Source of the DNA: Rosellinia necatrix
Taxonomy: Eukaryota > Ascomycota > Sordariomycetes > Xylariales > Xylariaceae
DNA length: 64,000 nt
NCBI GenBank assembly: GCA_021209875.1
Contig: JAGYVD010000008.1
Coordinates: 3,347,501-3,411,500 of the forward strand
Reading direction: 5' to 3'
Of this stretch, positions 1-13,306 are shown one piece after another (position 1 is the first letter of the stretch; the number at the start of each line of letters is the position of its first letter). A program made the translations under genes and the position numbers. The notes beneath the pieces are model-generated. The model was given only the letters and a program-made list of their open reading frames with translations. It had not been told where the DNA came from and did not search any database.

Positions 1-3000
1 GGGGGTTCGGTGCCAAACCCTTCTGTATGGTCTACGGATTTCCTCACTCTCACCCTACCTCCCATCCCGGGCCAAGCATCTCCGAGCATTGTCACCTACA
101 CTATCGTCTCCCCACAGACCAACAATCCCTCAGACACCTATTCCGGCGGTTTCACACCGACAATTACCGTTACCCAGCCAGGCGCTAGTGTACCTGGAGG
201 TAGTGTTCCGGGCGGCTCCCCTGGTGTAACCGGTTTGCCGTCTACGATTCTAACTGTAACACAGCCAAACGGCCCTGGCAACGAAGGAGGCGGTAGTAAC
301 CCCGGTAACCCTAGTAACCCCAATATCGGCACGGGCTCAGTCTCTTACGTTCCCATCACCATCACCGAGACTATCCCGGCTAGCGGCCCGGGCAATGGTG
401 GCCCAACCAACGGTGGTCCAGGTAGTGGTGGTTCAGGCATCGGTGGCCCAGGCAGCAGCGGTCCCGGAAATGGCGAGCCCACGGGCACTCCATACGGCAC
501 AGGCAATCATCCTATCACCTCATCCCCGTCAACTATCACAGTTACCGTTCCCAATGGCGGAAACAGCGGCGCCATTCCCCCTTCATCTGGCGGACTCTCG
601 CCTGAGGGTCCTAGTGGACCTGGAGGCCAGGGTGGCCCGTCTGTAATTTCTACTGTAGTATCGCCGGTTCCTCCTGGTCCCTTTTCTGGTCCCTTCGGTA
701 GCGCCTCGTCACCATCTCAGGCCGAGTCTTCTTTCGGCCCATTTGGCGGTATCTCTCCTTCAGGCCAACTTACGGGGACCATCCCCAATGGAGGTGGTGG
801 ATCTCAAGGTGGCCAACCTTTACCAACTATCACCATCACATTCCCCGACGGGTCTGCAACTGGTACAAATGGTGGTGCGGGTGGAGGCGGACCGCTTCCA
901 ACCCTAACCGTGACGATCCCCAATGGCTCAGCTGGTCCAAACGGGGGCGTAGGCACAAGCCAGCCTCTACAGACTCTCACTATTACAGTACCTAATGGGG
1001 TTCCGGGTGGCCCTGGCAGCGGTGCGAGTGGAAGTCAGCTTCAGACACTTACCATTACCGTGCCCAATGGACTACCCAATGTTGGAAGCCAATCGTTTCA
1101 AACACCTACCATCACAGCACCAAATGGATTGCCAACCGGTTCTAATGGCGGCAGTAGTGGAAGTCAGCCATTTCAGACACTGACTATTACCATACCCAAC
1201 ACCAATGCAGGCGAAAGCCAAACTCTCCAAACACTTACTGTCACAATACCTAATGAATCACCCAGCGTCACAATATCCAATGGATCACCCAGCGGCCCCA
1301 GTGGTGGTACGGGTGAAAGCCAACCTCTCCAGACACTTACCGTAACCGTACCTAATGAGAGTGCAGGTGAGAGCCAACTTCTTCAAACCCTTACTGTTAC
1401 AGTGCCAAATGAGTTGCCGACCGGTCCTAATAGCGGTGTAGGTGGAAGTCAGCCTCTTCAAACACTTACTGTTACCGTGCCGAATGGGAGCGTGGGTGGA
1501 AATCAACCTCTCCAAACCCTTACTGTTACCGTGCCAAATGGGTTACCAACCGGTCCTAATGGCGGCACTGTTGGAAGCCAGCCTCTCCAGACATTGACCG
1601 TTACTGTGCCTAATACCAGCGGAGGTGGAAGCCAGCCTCTTCAGACCTTTACCATTACAGTACCTAATGAATCATCGAATGGTCCCGGCAGCAGTGCGGG
1701 TGGGCTTCAGACACTTACTATTACTGCGCCCAACGGATCACCCAACGGCCCCAGCGGTAGCTCAGGTGGAAATCTACTAACACTTACTATCACGAACCCT
1801 GGAGAGTTTCCTACGGGGTATGGTTCTGGATCGCCCCAACAGGGTGGCACTGTAGGGCCTAGTAACACTGAAGGTCCCAGTGGTGGTCCGGCTCTTCCCA
1901 CTATCACCGTTACTATACCCGCAGGCTCTACGTCCGGTACTGGCGGCTCGCCCGATGAGAGCCAACCCCTCCAAACTCTCACCGTAACCATTCCTGGGCA
2001 ACCCATCCCGGGTGAAGGCGAAGGTTCAGGTAGTAGCCGACCCCCCCAGACCTTAACTGTAACAATTCCCTCGGGTAATCCTTCTGAGAATCCTAGTGGT
2101 GCCGCTGGTGCACCCGGATCTGGAGCTCAACCGCTTCAGACCTATACAATTACAGTTCCTCCGTTGCCGGCCGAGTCTGAAGGCGAGCCACAAACAATTA
2201 CCGTGACAGCTTGGGGGGGCTCACCAAGTAATCCCTCTGACCAAGGCACCTCATCTTGTGATGAAAACAACTCGGGTTCCCCAACAGCTGGACCATGGTC
2301 CCCTTCACAAACTGGAGGGCCCCAAGGGGACCAGCCGGGCTCACCTACAGGCAATCCTAGCTCCTTTTCGAATGGCCCTTGGTCTCCTTCGCAGTCTAAT
2401 GGAGGCCAACAAGGTTCCTCACCATCCGGACCTTGGTCCGGATCTGCTGGCAATCCAAGTACTTCCCCTTGTGACGAAAGCGAATCCGGACCCCAGGCTA
2501 CCGGTACATTGCCACCCTTCCAGACGTCAGGCGGCCCGAACGGTGCAGGCGCGTCCGGATTTCCTTCTAATGGCCCCTGGTCCCCTTTCTCTGCTGGTGG
2601 TACTCAGGGTAACCAACCTACATTCCCATCATCTGGACCATGGCCTGAATCCAATAACCCGGGTGGTCCCATGGCGACCGCTTCGCCTAACGCCGGAAGC
2701 GGGGCTGGTACCCCAGGTGGGCCATCCGTACCTAATACAGGAGGCTCGCCATTTCCAGTAATCACTTTGACTTTATCCGAATTACCAACCGTAGTACCAG
2801 GCTCTGAATCGACTGGCCAAGGCAGCCCTGGTGGCCAAAGCAGTCCTTCCAGTAGATCTTCCGAACCATCAGGTAATCCTACTATATCAGTAGGCCCGGG
2901 TACTCCGACTGAGTCTACTCCAAACGGTGGCTACGGAGCTCCTCAAGTGAGTGAAACAACTCTTTTCCCACCGCAGGAATCTAGCAATGGCGCAACGAAT

Positions 3001-4447
3001 ACCAATCTCACTCCGATCACAACCCCGGCTGCCTCGTTTTCAGGAGCCCCAGGTGCTGGAGGATCCAATTCTCCGACTTCGGTAGCTGGTAGTCCTTCAC
3101 GTGGCCCCTTCTCATCTGTACCAAGCAGTGGTTGGAACTTTTCCACATCCACTTCCCAAGAAGGACCGGCCGGCCAGTCTACAAGCTCTCCCGCTGGTGG
3201 CCCCAACCCCAGCGAAACTACTTCATGCACTGATTCAACTGTAGAGCCCAATGCATCGATTTCAACACCCTCTCCACCAATCGTGCCGCCAACACCCACC
3301 TCTTCTAGCGAACCGCCAGCCAGCACAACCTCAACGTCGGGGTCTACAAACATACCTGGTGGTTCTGGGTCAGAGACCCCTGCTAGCTGCTTGTCCATGA
3401 CAACAATGGTGATCTCAACAATGACCTTCTCTTGGTGCGACCAAGTGGCATCTTCAATACCAACTAGCACTGGTGAAAATGGACAAACTAGTATTCAGAA
3501 TGGGGAGAGCACCGCAACTAGTCCTCTATCACCGACATCTGTCCCCGGTGGGTATGAATTTAATTCTGTAGTTGTTCAGCGGTCACCTGTCACGTTTGAT
3601 AGCCCACAAGGCCCAACCAATCATGTACCTTCGACCCTGGCAACAGTTGTTATCCCTTCACGTTTAAACGAGGATACCTTCTCGCCTATGGAGACATTGT
3701 ACTGTGGCGGCTCCTCTGATCGTGGCAGTTTTACACACAATGTGAGTTAATTTCCGAAGTCTAGTGTCGACCTTAGCCACTAACCCTGATTAGTTTGACG
3801 ATCTTGCACCCCAGAAGTCAAGTCTAGCAGACAACCCCATGCCTATGCCAATAGATACTCCTTATCACCATTTTTATTACTCCGGCGGTTTCACTACTCA
3901 TTCAACGCCTGCAGCTCGTTTCAACCCTTTTTCTGGTAATCTGATGCTTCAATTCACTCCTTCCTCGATTTCGAACACACCTCAGTTCGGAACACCCCCG
4001 GATACGGCCGATATCAGTGTTGGGCTTCAACTGGACACATGTTTCTCTTTCAACTTCACCCGAGTTAGACTTGGCTGTGATTCGAAAGAAGCCCCCTGCA
4101 TATTTACCTTTACCGGATTCAAATATGATCGGTTTAGACTAAATTCTTTCGAAGTAGCATCGCAAGAGGTTGATATTCCTGCTTGTGTTGGGGTAGAGAA
4201 CTGCTCACTGACACCCGTCAATATCTCTGGCTTTAACGATGTAACCTCTATTACCATAAAGGCGGAAGCTAACGGAAGACCCTCAATATGGTGGGCGGAT
4301 GACTTCTCTTTTGGCTGGTTTGACGACTCTTGCGAATCCGGGCTGTGCCGATCTAGAGCCCCCAAAGGTATCACCAAGCCTAGTTGGGCAGTCACCAGCC
4401 GACAAGCTGCGCTGAAGTTGATGGGCGTGTTGGGGGTTCGCGGTTGA
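1..4447 (+). CDS. Giant Gly/Pro/Ser/Thr-rich repetitive surface protein, 5' partial
   Basis: The frame is open from the first base of the window, so the start lies upstream; the GTG at base 10 is not a real start. Two exons are visible: 1-3741 and 3794-4447. The 52-nt intron has a GTGAGT donor, a CACTAACC branch point and a TTAG acceptor, and the phase closes exactly (phase 0). The visible 1464 codons contain roughly nineteen copies of a 13-residue unit of the type QPLQTLTVTVPNG, then GPWSP repeats, a Ser/Thr/Pro-rich stretch, and a non-repetitive C-terminal domain beginning FDDLAPQ with several Cys and aromatic residues. The Thr/Ser/Pro bias suggests heavy O-glycosylation and a cell-wall or extracellular place. 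The C-terminal domain resembles an uncharacterised domain (DUF7371-like, from memory) that ends many fungal repeat proteins. The role could be adhesion or wall structure; this is inference. No transmembrane tail or GPI-like end is seen. Confidence 0.8.
790..2165 (+). repeat. Tandem ~13-aa repeat (QPLQTLTVTVPNG type)
   Basis: About nineteen in-frame units alternate a short Gly/Ser/Pro spacer of variable length with a conserved core (Gln-Pro-Leu-Gln-Thr-Leu-Thr-Val/Ile-Thr-Val/Ile-Pro-Asn-Gly/Glu). Units from about 1315 to 1640 are nearly identical and outer ones are more diverged, the usual picture of expansion from the middle. The alternating Thr-hydrophobic core would form beta strands. Confidence 0.85.
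2285..2650 (+). repeat. GPWSP repeats within the surface protein
   Basis: Five imperfect copies of a Gly-Pro-Trp-(Ser/Pro) core, most followed by Gly/Gln/Ser-rich spacers. They are separated from the threonine repeat by a short Cys-containing stretch (CDENNSG, recurring as CDESESG near 2470). Only the protein-level repeat was judged. Confidence 0.7.
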
Positions 4448-5381
4448 CAATATGGCACACAATGCTTCAAGTGCGGGAGACGAACAGAATATCTCAATTG
4501 CTTCGCTGAGAATTTGCTTGACATTTAGCATCAGTGGCCATGTGGGCGAGGTTATCACCTCGCCTCCGGCATAATACTTGTGGTGGGTGAATCCTACAGA
4601 TATAATCACACATCTGGCAATTTTGGTCGATCCAGAATGTAGCTACTTATAATAAGATCGAATCATGATCGCTGTATTGAGCCGTCTTCTGCCTTTCATA
4701 CCGACTAATAGATACTTGTGATTGTTGCTGGACTAAGTGATACATACCACTGCACTGAATATCTATCCGAAATGTCAATTCCTTATCCTACGCAGCACAT
4801 CAATTGCGATGTCCTATGGCCAATCAGATTCTAGACAGCTTGCAATGCCGACGCCACTATTATTTAAACAGAAATGCACTCAGACAGCGAAGTGTTAGTG
4901 GTGGGATTAGTGAGTTGTTTCCTAAACTGTTGCAAGGTTGGTTCTCGCCGAACTAGTGCTAAAATGAATATACGTGTGGACTGTATGACGCTGGCTACTT
5001 ACTGGAACTATCGGATCGTAGCACTACTGCACGCTTGATGAAACACAATGATTATTATTATGGTATCGCTACTATTTGTTCGGTGGGAGTTATCCATCAA
5101 CATAATCTAAGATGCAACCGCGACACTGAACCGAGAGTCCGTCTAACCTAAAGCCGTCTATATCTATCCCTTATTCCCAACCGTAACGCCCAAAAAGAAA
5201 CTGTATTAGTTAGTGCCCCATATGGACGTATTTTCTGTTTCCCAAATATAGAATCACCAACACCATGAAATGCGATCGTTGAGCATCCGGTGTCGAATCG
5301 TCCCCTGTCCCCCGAACCTTGGCCCTAGAAACACCCAAAATGATGTGCCGGTTGTGCTTTCATTATTTCATTTCGAAGTGC
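4448..5381. other. Intergenic, 3' end to 3' end
   Basis: Lies between the convergent 3' ends of the surface protein and the PKS. The base composition is AT-leaning and no open frame resembles a protein I know. It presumably holds both transcript ends. Confidence 0.6.
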
Positions 5382-8300
5382 TCAGTTGGCCGTGGCCAAT
5401 AGGCCCATCTTATCAACGACTGCTCCCGAAAGCTTCTCAAAGGTAAGTGTAGAGGCTAGAAGCTTCTGGAAAGGATAGTCGAGCCCAAACTCTTTGAACA
5501 GCCAGGTGCGTAGTTCGGCACCAATCATGCTGTCGAGGCCGTAGCTTGCGATCGATGCCGAGCCATTTAGCTCGAAATTTTCGAAAGGGATCATTAATAT
5601 GCTTGACATTCGTCGGGCGATGTGCTCCGAGATAACCTTTACTAAGGCTTCATGACTCTCGGAGACAGCGGCCTTGATGGCTCGGGCGAAAGTATTGTTT
5701 TCACCATTCCCTTCCTTATTACTACTGCCGTGACTACTATCACCTCTCAAAAACTTGTCCATAACGGCTCGCGTATGACGGAAGCGCGAGTCCTCATGCC
5801 AGTAGGCGTCGGCGCTCTCGTCAACGGCCGATGCAGCGAGTTCACGAGGCTCCATTCCCATGATAATCTGCGAATCGTCCGTAAACGTACTTCGTAGGTT
5901 ATCTAGGTCGCCGCCGTTAGAGCCCATCCTCTGACCCAGGCTGGATCGCGATGTCATCATGGCGGCCGCGAAGCCACGAAGCATTTCGTGTTCGTCAATG
6001 CCGTAGAGGCCCTTCCGGACAAGTGACGCTTCGATGGCGTCGTTATCCGCAACCACGCCAACATCTAACACCATTGGGAGGACAAGCGATGTGGCAGCGA
6101 GTCCTGCGGTGCGTCTTTGCCGTGCAAGCGAATCCAGAGCGCTGTTTGCCGCACTATAGTTAGCCTGTCCAGTGTTGCCTAACAGTGCCGAAATAGAGCT
6201 CGTCATAACGAAGAAGTCCGGGTCGATATTCGCGACTTGAAGCGCTCTGTGCAGGCTAAGCGCGCCTTGTGCCTTGGGTTTAATGCACTCGATGAAGGAT
6301 CGGTGTGTCATCTGCTCGAACATGCCATCCTACACAAGTGCACATACCGGTCAGCTCACGATCACGATAATCGAAGGAGAAGAGGCTGAGACAAGTATTG
6401 CTTACCTTAAGCACCATCGCCGCGTGAACCACGCCACGAACCGGCCTCTGCGCATGTAACGAGATTACTAGTTGGGCGATTGTTTCTTCATCGGAGGCGT
6501 CGGCGCGAAGCACTTGAGTTGACGCCCCTGAGAGTTGTATGTCTGCAACTAACCGAGCTGCCTCGGGCTTATCAACTCCCGAACGAGAGATAAATGCAAA
6601 ATGCCTGGCGCCGTGTTCCATCATCCATCTCGTAAGGCTACGGCCTAAACCACCCAGGCATCCTACGAGAAGATAAGTAGCATCCGACGAGAGGCGCAAT
6701 TGTTTAGACTTAGGAACAACCTAGTCGAGTTGTGTTAGCTGACTGCCAGAGACAGGGGGATTAATTAATTCGCAATATGAAATAACAGGAAAACGTCTTA
6801 CCAATACCCGACTCGCCTGAGAGCGATACCGTACCACCACGTTCGAGATTCCTTGACCCTTGCCAACGTTCTTCGCCGTTATATCTCTCGCATCTTCGAT
6901 ATCCACGCAATTGATACCTTGTGCCGTTTCCACCCCGAGAATAGAAGGGTGTTCTTTTATGAGATTTAATGACGTTGCCAATAAAGTTGACGCTGCTTTA
7001 GCCGATTCTCGGACATGTCTCATTGAGGATGGCATGAAGCTTGCGCCTCGCGAGAACGGAATAGGATCCAGTGCCGTCTCGAGAGGCTTCTCATCAAGCA
7101 CGAGAAACCGGCACGATGGCGGGATGTGACGCCATGCTTCTTGGGCCAGGCGTGCGCTGGAATCATGGGCAAGGATAGTGACTACACGAGATGAAGACAT
7201 GGTCCTTTGGCTTTGGATGAAGGTGTTCATGACGTCGGCGTCATTTGTGTGTAATATTTGGTTCGCGCTTAAGCCGGTCTGCGTGGCATGTAGCTCTGCA
7301 TCTCCTTCATCCTGGGTGACAACGGTTAGTCGCCAGCCCATGGCCCGCGACAAGTTCCCTAGCATCCTGATATCCTGCTCTGGGCCGGGCAATGAGATGA
7401 CAGTATCTCCCCTCTCAAGTTTAGCATTACCAAGGCACATATGTATAAGAGGACACAACGACGATACCGTGTGTAATAGGCTGTCGTAGAGGGATTCATC
7501 AAATTCATCATCGATGACCGTGTACACAGAGGTAGTGAACACGGTTTGTAGCCCATCAAATGCGAAGGCCATCACCCGCTTTCCCAGGAGATCTCGCCAA
7601 ACCGACTCACCAGTTCGAATCACAGACCCTAAAACAACCATGCGAGAGTTCGCGGAATACGACGGCCAGCTCGAGGCTGCAACCTGGATCTCGATCTCAT
7701 CCTCGCTCAAGGCATTCTGCTCTACGAGCCCTTGGGGCTCGAAGATGAATTGCCCCTCTGCTGTCTTGTTGGCAAGCTTCAGCGCACCAGAAAGTGGCAT
7801 CATCATTTGCGGTTGGTTCTGACCCAATTCGCGATTCAATTCGTCGTGCGCATGAACACGTGAAGTAAAAATGATGCCCCGATGCAGCCAGAATTCCGTC
7901 TCGCAGCCGGAGTCTTTAGTCGCCGTGGAACTTAGGGCGTGCGTTATTGCCCGAGATACATCGCATGGCTCTTCTTCAAAATCGATATCTAGCAGAGTGA
8001 CTTTTACGGCCGCTTGCTCTGAGCGTATGACGCGAAGTAGTCCCTCCGTCATGCCGGCCGCCACGGAATGGTTCGCCGGGCGGCCTTGTCGCACTCCCCG
8101 GGTGATCCAGAGTATGGGCGCCTCGGACGAAAGTAACTTTTTGACGGCCTCAAAATGTTGCTCGCTTTCCAGTAGTGAGGCAGACACTGCACCGCTTAGG
8201 TCATTCACGATCACTGGATGGTCGAATCCTTCAGGGAGCTCGGATATGGCCTTCTCGCTCACTGTATATCGAGATTGGGTTCTTGACAGAATCTTCGTAA

Positions 8301-11300
8301 CACTTTGCGCATTCTGATCTTGGCACGAGGACAAAATCGTAATTTCGTCTCGGATATCGAAATGTTGCTGTAAATCGGTCTCGTGAACGTTGGCCGAAGT
8401 CTTTCGGAGTAGAGTATACTCACCAATCCTCAGTGATAGTGGCGAGGGCGAACACGATGGCAGGCTGATCGACGGGCAAACTAGCCACCCGGCGTTACCG
8501 ACAAGACCTGATAGCGATCCGTATAGCGATATTTCAGAAGTTTCGACGTTTGAGGTGACCACAACCAGATCGTGACTCCCATCGCTAGCCGCTGCCCAAT
8601 TTTCAGGATCGGGTCCTAATGTAATTTTTTGAACTCGCGGCATTACTGAATCGGAGATTGGAATCTTCTGCTCGTCTCCATCTGCACCGAAACCAATCGT
8701 AATAGTCGTGTTGCTGGGAATCATTCCTATTAGCGCATCCACCAGCTCACACACCCCACGACTTGGCGTTTGCGCGATAATGAGAACATTGGATAGCCCG
8801 TCGCGATGAGCGATGAGGTCGACACATTTCACCAACTTCTCGTGATTCGAAATATTGGGCCACAGCAAATCCGCATCTCCCGGACGAAGAGCTCCAATGT
8901 CTGGTTTCCAAGCCATGATGGAAAACGGTTCCGGGCCCTTCCCTTCTTCCCCGCCCATACTCTCGGACTTCGCCGGCAGTGCAGCCTCGTATGCAGCGCA
9001 AGTCATGCTCTTAATATCCAGCAGGAGCCTATCATCGCCGCCAGTAAGTTGAACGTTCGTATTGAAGCGACGTCCCTCAAACCCATCTGTCCACGCGATG
9101 GCGTGGCCTACGTCGGTCTCTTCGCCAAGGCGAGCCGGGAACAGCGTCACTTCTTCGAAACGGATCGGCACCACTCCGTGTGGCATTTCCTTGTGCTTTC
9201 CGGCATTGATCGAGATGATAATGAGCTGCAGACAGGCGTCAATGCTACTCGGATGGACCAGATATCGCGATTCGCCCTGGATTTCCTCGGCGCAGCATTC
9301 TCGCACCGTTATGTCTCCTGTAGCGTGATGGAGCGTCCGTGCCGTGCGCGCGTGCCGCAACCCCTGGAAGTTCTTTCCGTAATAGAACCCGACGCGGTGG
9401 AAGGCGTCGTACCACCGCCGTCCGGACACGCGCTGCGTCAGTGCGGACTCGTCGACGGGGACCCTGGAGTTAGATGGGGGGCTTTCGAGCTCACAGACGG
9501 CAGAGATACGCCCCTTACAATGCACTGTCCACTCGCCGTCCTCCCCTGGCGATTCGACAGAAAATGTATACCATTTCGAGCCGGCGTCTGCGGGGGCCTG
9601 GAGATTAAGGATTACTTCCACCCCCTCGTCGTCCTCGGGGACTACCAGTGCCGTCTTGATATCGACATCGCGCAGCTTTACGCCTCCAAAGCTATTCCCT
9701 GCTATTTCACAAACTTGTCGGAGGGCTTCGATTCCCATTGATAGGTGGCCTGCCGCTGGGAAAATGACGGTCCCGCCAAGCTGTTCAGATTATAATGTTA
9801 GCCGTGATTCACACATAGGGAAAGGGAGAGAAATCCTACGTTGTGGTCCTTCAGCCAAGGCACATCCCGTTGCCGAAGCACGTTCCTCCAGCTGGCTGAC
9901 TTTTTCGAGAGTCCCGAAACTCTACTCCCGAGAAGATCATGACGGGGATATACACGTGCTCGTTGCTCGGCGCTGGCCCTCGGCTCTGCCCAGTAGCGCT
10001 TTTCGTAATTCCATTGGTATGGCGGGAGATCCACAAGTAGATGCTTTGTCTTCTGCTTGCCGGCATCATTCTTGATACCACCATCATTCGCCATGTTGAC
10101 CGCCTCTAGATCAACTGCATGCCCGGCGACGAACAGAGAGCCCGCGACCCCAAGCAATCCGTCCGCATCGTTCTCGAGGCGTCTCAACGACGACACATAC
10201 GCGATGCGGTTCCCTATATTCTTGTTGCTGAGGCGTATCTGTTTGAAGGGGCCGGCAAGGGCCGAGTGCGGTCCGATTTCGATCATGTGAGTGATCGACT
10301 CGAATTCCGAATTTGTACCTAGATGTTGCACAGCCGTGTTAAAAAGCACCCTATTGCGAAGGTTAGCGCTCCAGTATCCCGGCAGCAATGACTCGGAGGA
10401 ACAGTCAACGATTTCGCCAGTCACCGAGGAGATCATGCCTGAGCGTTGACGGCGCCACAGTAGGTCGTCCTCCGAAACCTCATCGAGTGCCTCAGTGAGC
10501 ATGCAATCGTAGACGTCGCAGACGGGGGCCATGTGAGGGGAGTGGTACGCTCGCCCTGTAGGAAGTTCCCTGGCGAAGATCCGTTCTTCCGTAAGCATAT
10601 CCCTCAGCTGCGAGACCGGCTTCTGCCGCCCGCTAAGGGTAACGCTGCTCGGCGAATTCTCGCAGGCGATACAGACATCTTCCGCTGCGAAGGAAGAGAG
10701 GTATTTTCCCACTTCATCCGCTCCCAGACCCACGGCCAACATAGAGCCCAACGATGAGCACGCGGTGACCGCACGGCCCCTGCAGAAGGCGACCAGGATG
10801 GCCTCGGGTGCACTGATAAGACCGGCAGCGTAGGCTGCCGCGATCTCGCCGGATGAGTGTCCGATGCTGACTTCGGGCGTAATATTCCACTGCGCGAAGA
10901 GATCGACAATGGCAATCTGAATCGCTGTGGAGAGTGGCTGGGCGACGTCGGCGTCGTTGATCCGCTTCGCGTTGTCCTCGTCATTGCCTAGAAGCATTTC
11001 GACCAGGCTGAAAGACGGCTTGGGGTGAACCTTGCTGAGAATCCGGTCTAAGTGTTGAATAGTATCCATAACAACCGGGAATTCTTGGAGGGCCAGCCTT
11101 CCCATGCCGACCCATTGTGCCTATACAATCCGATCGTCAGTACAAACATTCTCTACAGAATAATAGACTTGGCATATCAAATCAGATCTTACCCCCTGCC
11201 CAGTAAAAAGGAAACCAATAGAGCCAACTTTCTTCGCGGCGGTCCCAGACTGCGAAGTTGCCAGTGCAAAACTTTCCGCTTCACGGCCCTCCCTTGCCAC

Positions 11301-13306
11301 GACGTAGGTTCGATGGGTGAATTTGGTACGGCGTAAATTCAACGTATAGGCTAGATCGGTAAGGTTATAATTATTAGCCACCGCCCCGACGGCGGCGACA
11401 TTGCGCAACAAGGTCGGCTTGTCGTGTGCCGAAAGACATAAGAGAAAGGCCCGGTCAGATGGGGGAGAATTCGTTTTCGGCTTCTTTCCGGCGTGCCGAT
11501 ACCATGGGTATAAAGAATCAATCGATTCGATGATGACATGGCCGTTGGTACCGCCGTATCCGAATGACGATACGCTAGTCCTCCGCACTGAGAAGTCAGT
11601 TGGCCACGCCGCCGTGTTGGCATGTATCTTCACATTCCACTCCTTTTCCTTGACTATATTACCACAGTCTGTCAGCATCTCACAAGTGTCCTTGTAGCAA
11701 CAGCAGCCTCGCGACGCGAAAAATTGAGATGCTGGGGCAACATACTAGCTGGGTTCAGATTCTGAAAGTATGCGACTCCAGGAATTATCGACGACTCGGT
11801 CATCAATGCTGCCTTCATAACAGCGAAGATGCCGCTCGCCGCTTCTGAATGTCCGATATTCGGCTTCACTATGTGACCGGTTAGGATTAAGCGAGTCGAA
11901 TAAGACAGGGGTGAGCAAATCCCTACCTGCGCCCACCAGAAGGGGCCTATCCTCAGGCCTTCGATCGTTCAGGGCCCGTGATATCGCGCGAACTTCAATT
12001 GGGTCACCCACGGGCGTGCCCGTGCCGTGCAGCTCGGCATAAGCAGTAAGATTAGGATCTAAATTGGCCTTCTGGTATGCCATCCGCACAACTTGCTCTT
12101 GCCCCTTGGCGCTCGGATGAGTAATCCCCATTCCCTCAACCTTTCCATTCCTATGCAAACGTTTTTTAGTCAGGTCACACGCCTGAAGAGCCACGCAGCG
12201 GTTTGCATAATTCACTTACGTGTTGACGGCGGTCGCGCGGACCACGCCGCGGATTGGGTCGCCATCGCGAATGGCGTCGGAAAGACGTTTCACGTACAGC
12301 GCACCGACTCCTTCAGCGCGCCCATAGCCGTCAGCCGATGCGTCGAACGTATGACACGTTGACGTGGGGGACAGGATGCCCAACTTGGCGGTGTTCATAT
12401 GCTGATCGACTGTCATAATTAGATTAACGCCGCCGACGATGGCAGCGTCGCAATCTCTGTTGCGGAGCGCATGACACGCGTTATGCAGGGCGTAGATGGA
12501 AGAGGAACACGCGGTGTTGATCGTAAAGCTGCGCACAGGTGAGTCAGCCTCGCCTCACTCCCGTCCCGCAGCTGAGCAAAGCCCGGCGGCACGCGTCAAA
12601 AATCTCACCTCGGCCCATTCAAGTTAAATACGTTTCCTATGCGGTTGCTGATAATGCCAGGGTCTACCCCTGTGGCTGCGTAGTTGTGCCGGAAATCTGG
12701 GTCGCGAATGGACATTTGCTCTGTCGCAGGGTCATCCCAGTCAGAATCATTCGAGAACAATTATAGATATATATAAAATGGGGTGAGGAACTGACGATAG
12801 TCCGAGGTGAAAGAGCCCACGAATACAGCCGTGTTGGACCCGGCAATGGACTCTAACGTAACACCCGCAGACACTAGACATTCGTATGACACCTCGAGCA
12901 TTTTCCTCTGCTGTGGATCTAGCCATTGGGCCTCGATGGGGGTCATATTAAAGAAGGTGGGATCGAAGTCTACAGGGTTGCCGTCCAAGAAGTAGCCTCC
13001 TGCGACGTTGAACGAGCCCGGGCGGGCGATATTTTCGTGGTAATGGGCGTCAATGTTAAAGCGAGACTCGGGCACCTTCGGGGTCTGTCCGGAGCGCTTC
13101 TCGACTAACATCTGCCAAAACGATGAGTCGGAGTCGATGCCGCCAGGAAGGCGACAAGCTGTAGCATTTTCGTTAGTATAGGGTCATGAGTTGCTCCAAA
13201 AGGCACGGCCCCATCCAGGCTAGTACATACCCATCCCGCAAATAGCCACGGGCTCCAGGGCCGAATCCCCAAGCCCATCGTCTTGTTCCACCAAGCCGGG
13301 TGACAT
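5382..13306 (-). CDS. Highly reducing type I polyketide synthase (KS-AT-DH-psiMT-psiER-KR-ACP)
   Basis: Exons in transcript order: 13306-13231, 13158-12796, 12720-12609, 12528-12220, 12150-11927, 11868-11746, 11668-11193, 11120-9840, 9780-6802, 6720-6406, 6329-5382. All phases close, giving 2401 aa. KS has Cys191 (INTACSSS), His328 (ELHGTGT) and His368 (NIGHSEA). AT has the GHSSGE nucleophile near Ser650. DH has LKDHN near residue 987 and an HPSSIDAC motif. KR has a TYLLVGCLGGLGRS nucleotide-binding loop and SS...YSAAN catalytic region. ACP has GLDSM. The region after DH aligns in outline with a C-methyltransferase and an enoylreductase, but lacks the SAM GxGxG motif and the NADPH GGVGxxA motif. 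It should load malonyl units iteratively and leave double bonds. There is no release domain and no partner ER, P450 or regulator nearby. Start chosen at 13306 (MSPGLVEQ), just before the KS. The product is unknown. Confidence 0.93.

Noticed and set aside
138..3470. Many open frames antisense to or overlapping the surface protein (up to 175 codons)
   Set aside because: They mirror the Gly/Pro-rich repeat in other frames and show no independent motifs.
8806..9741. 311-codon plus-strand frame inside the PKS
   Set aside because: It is antisense to the DH region, whose conserved residues and splice sites are clear on the minus strand.
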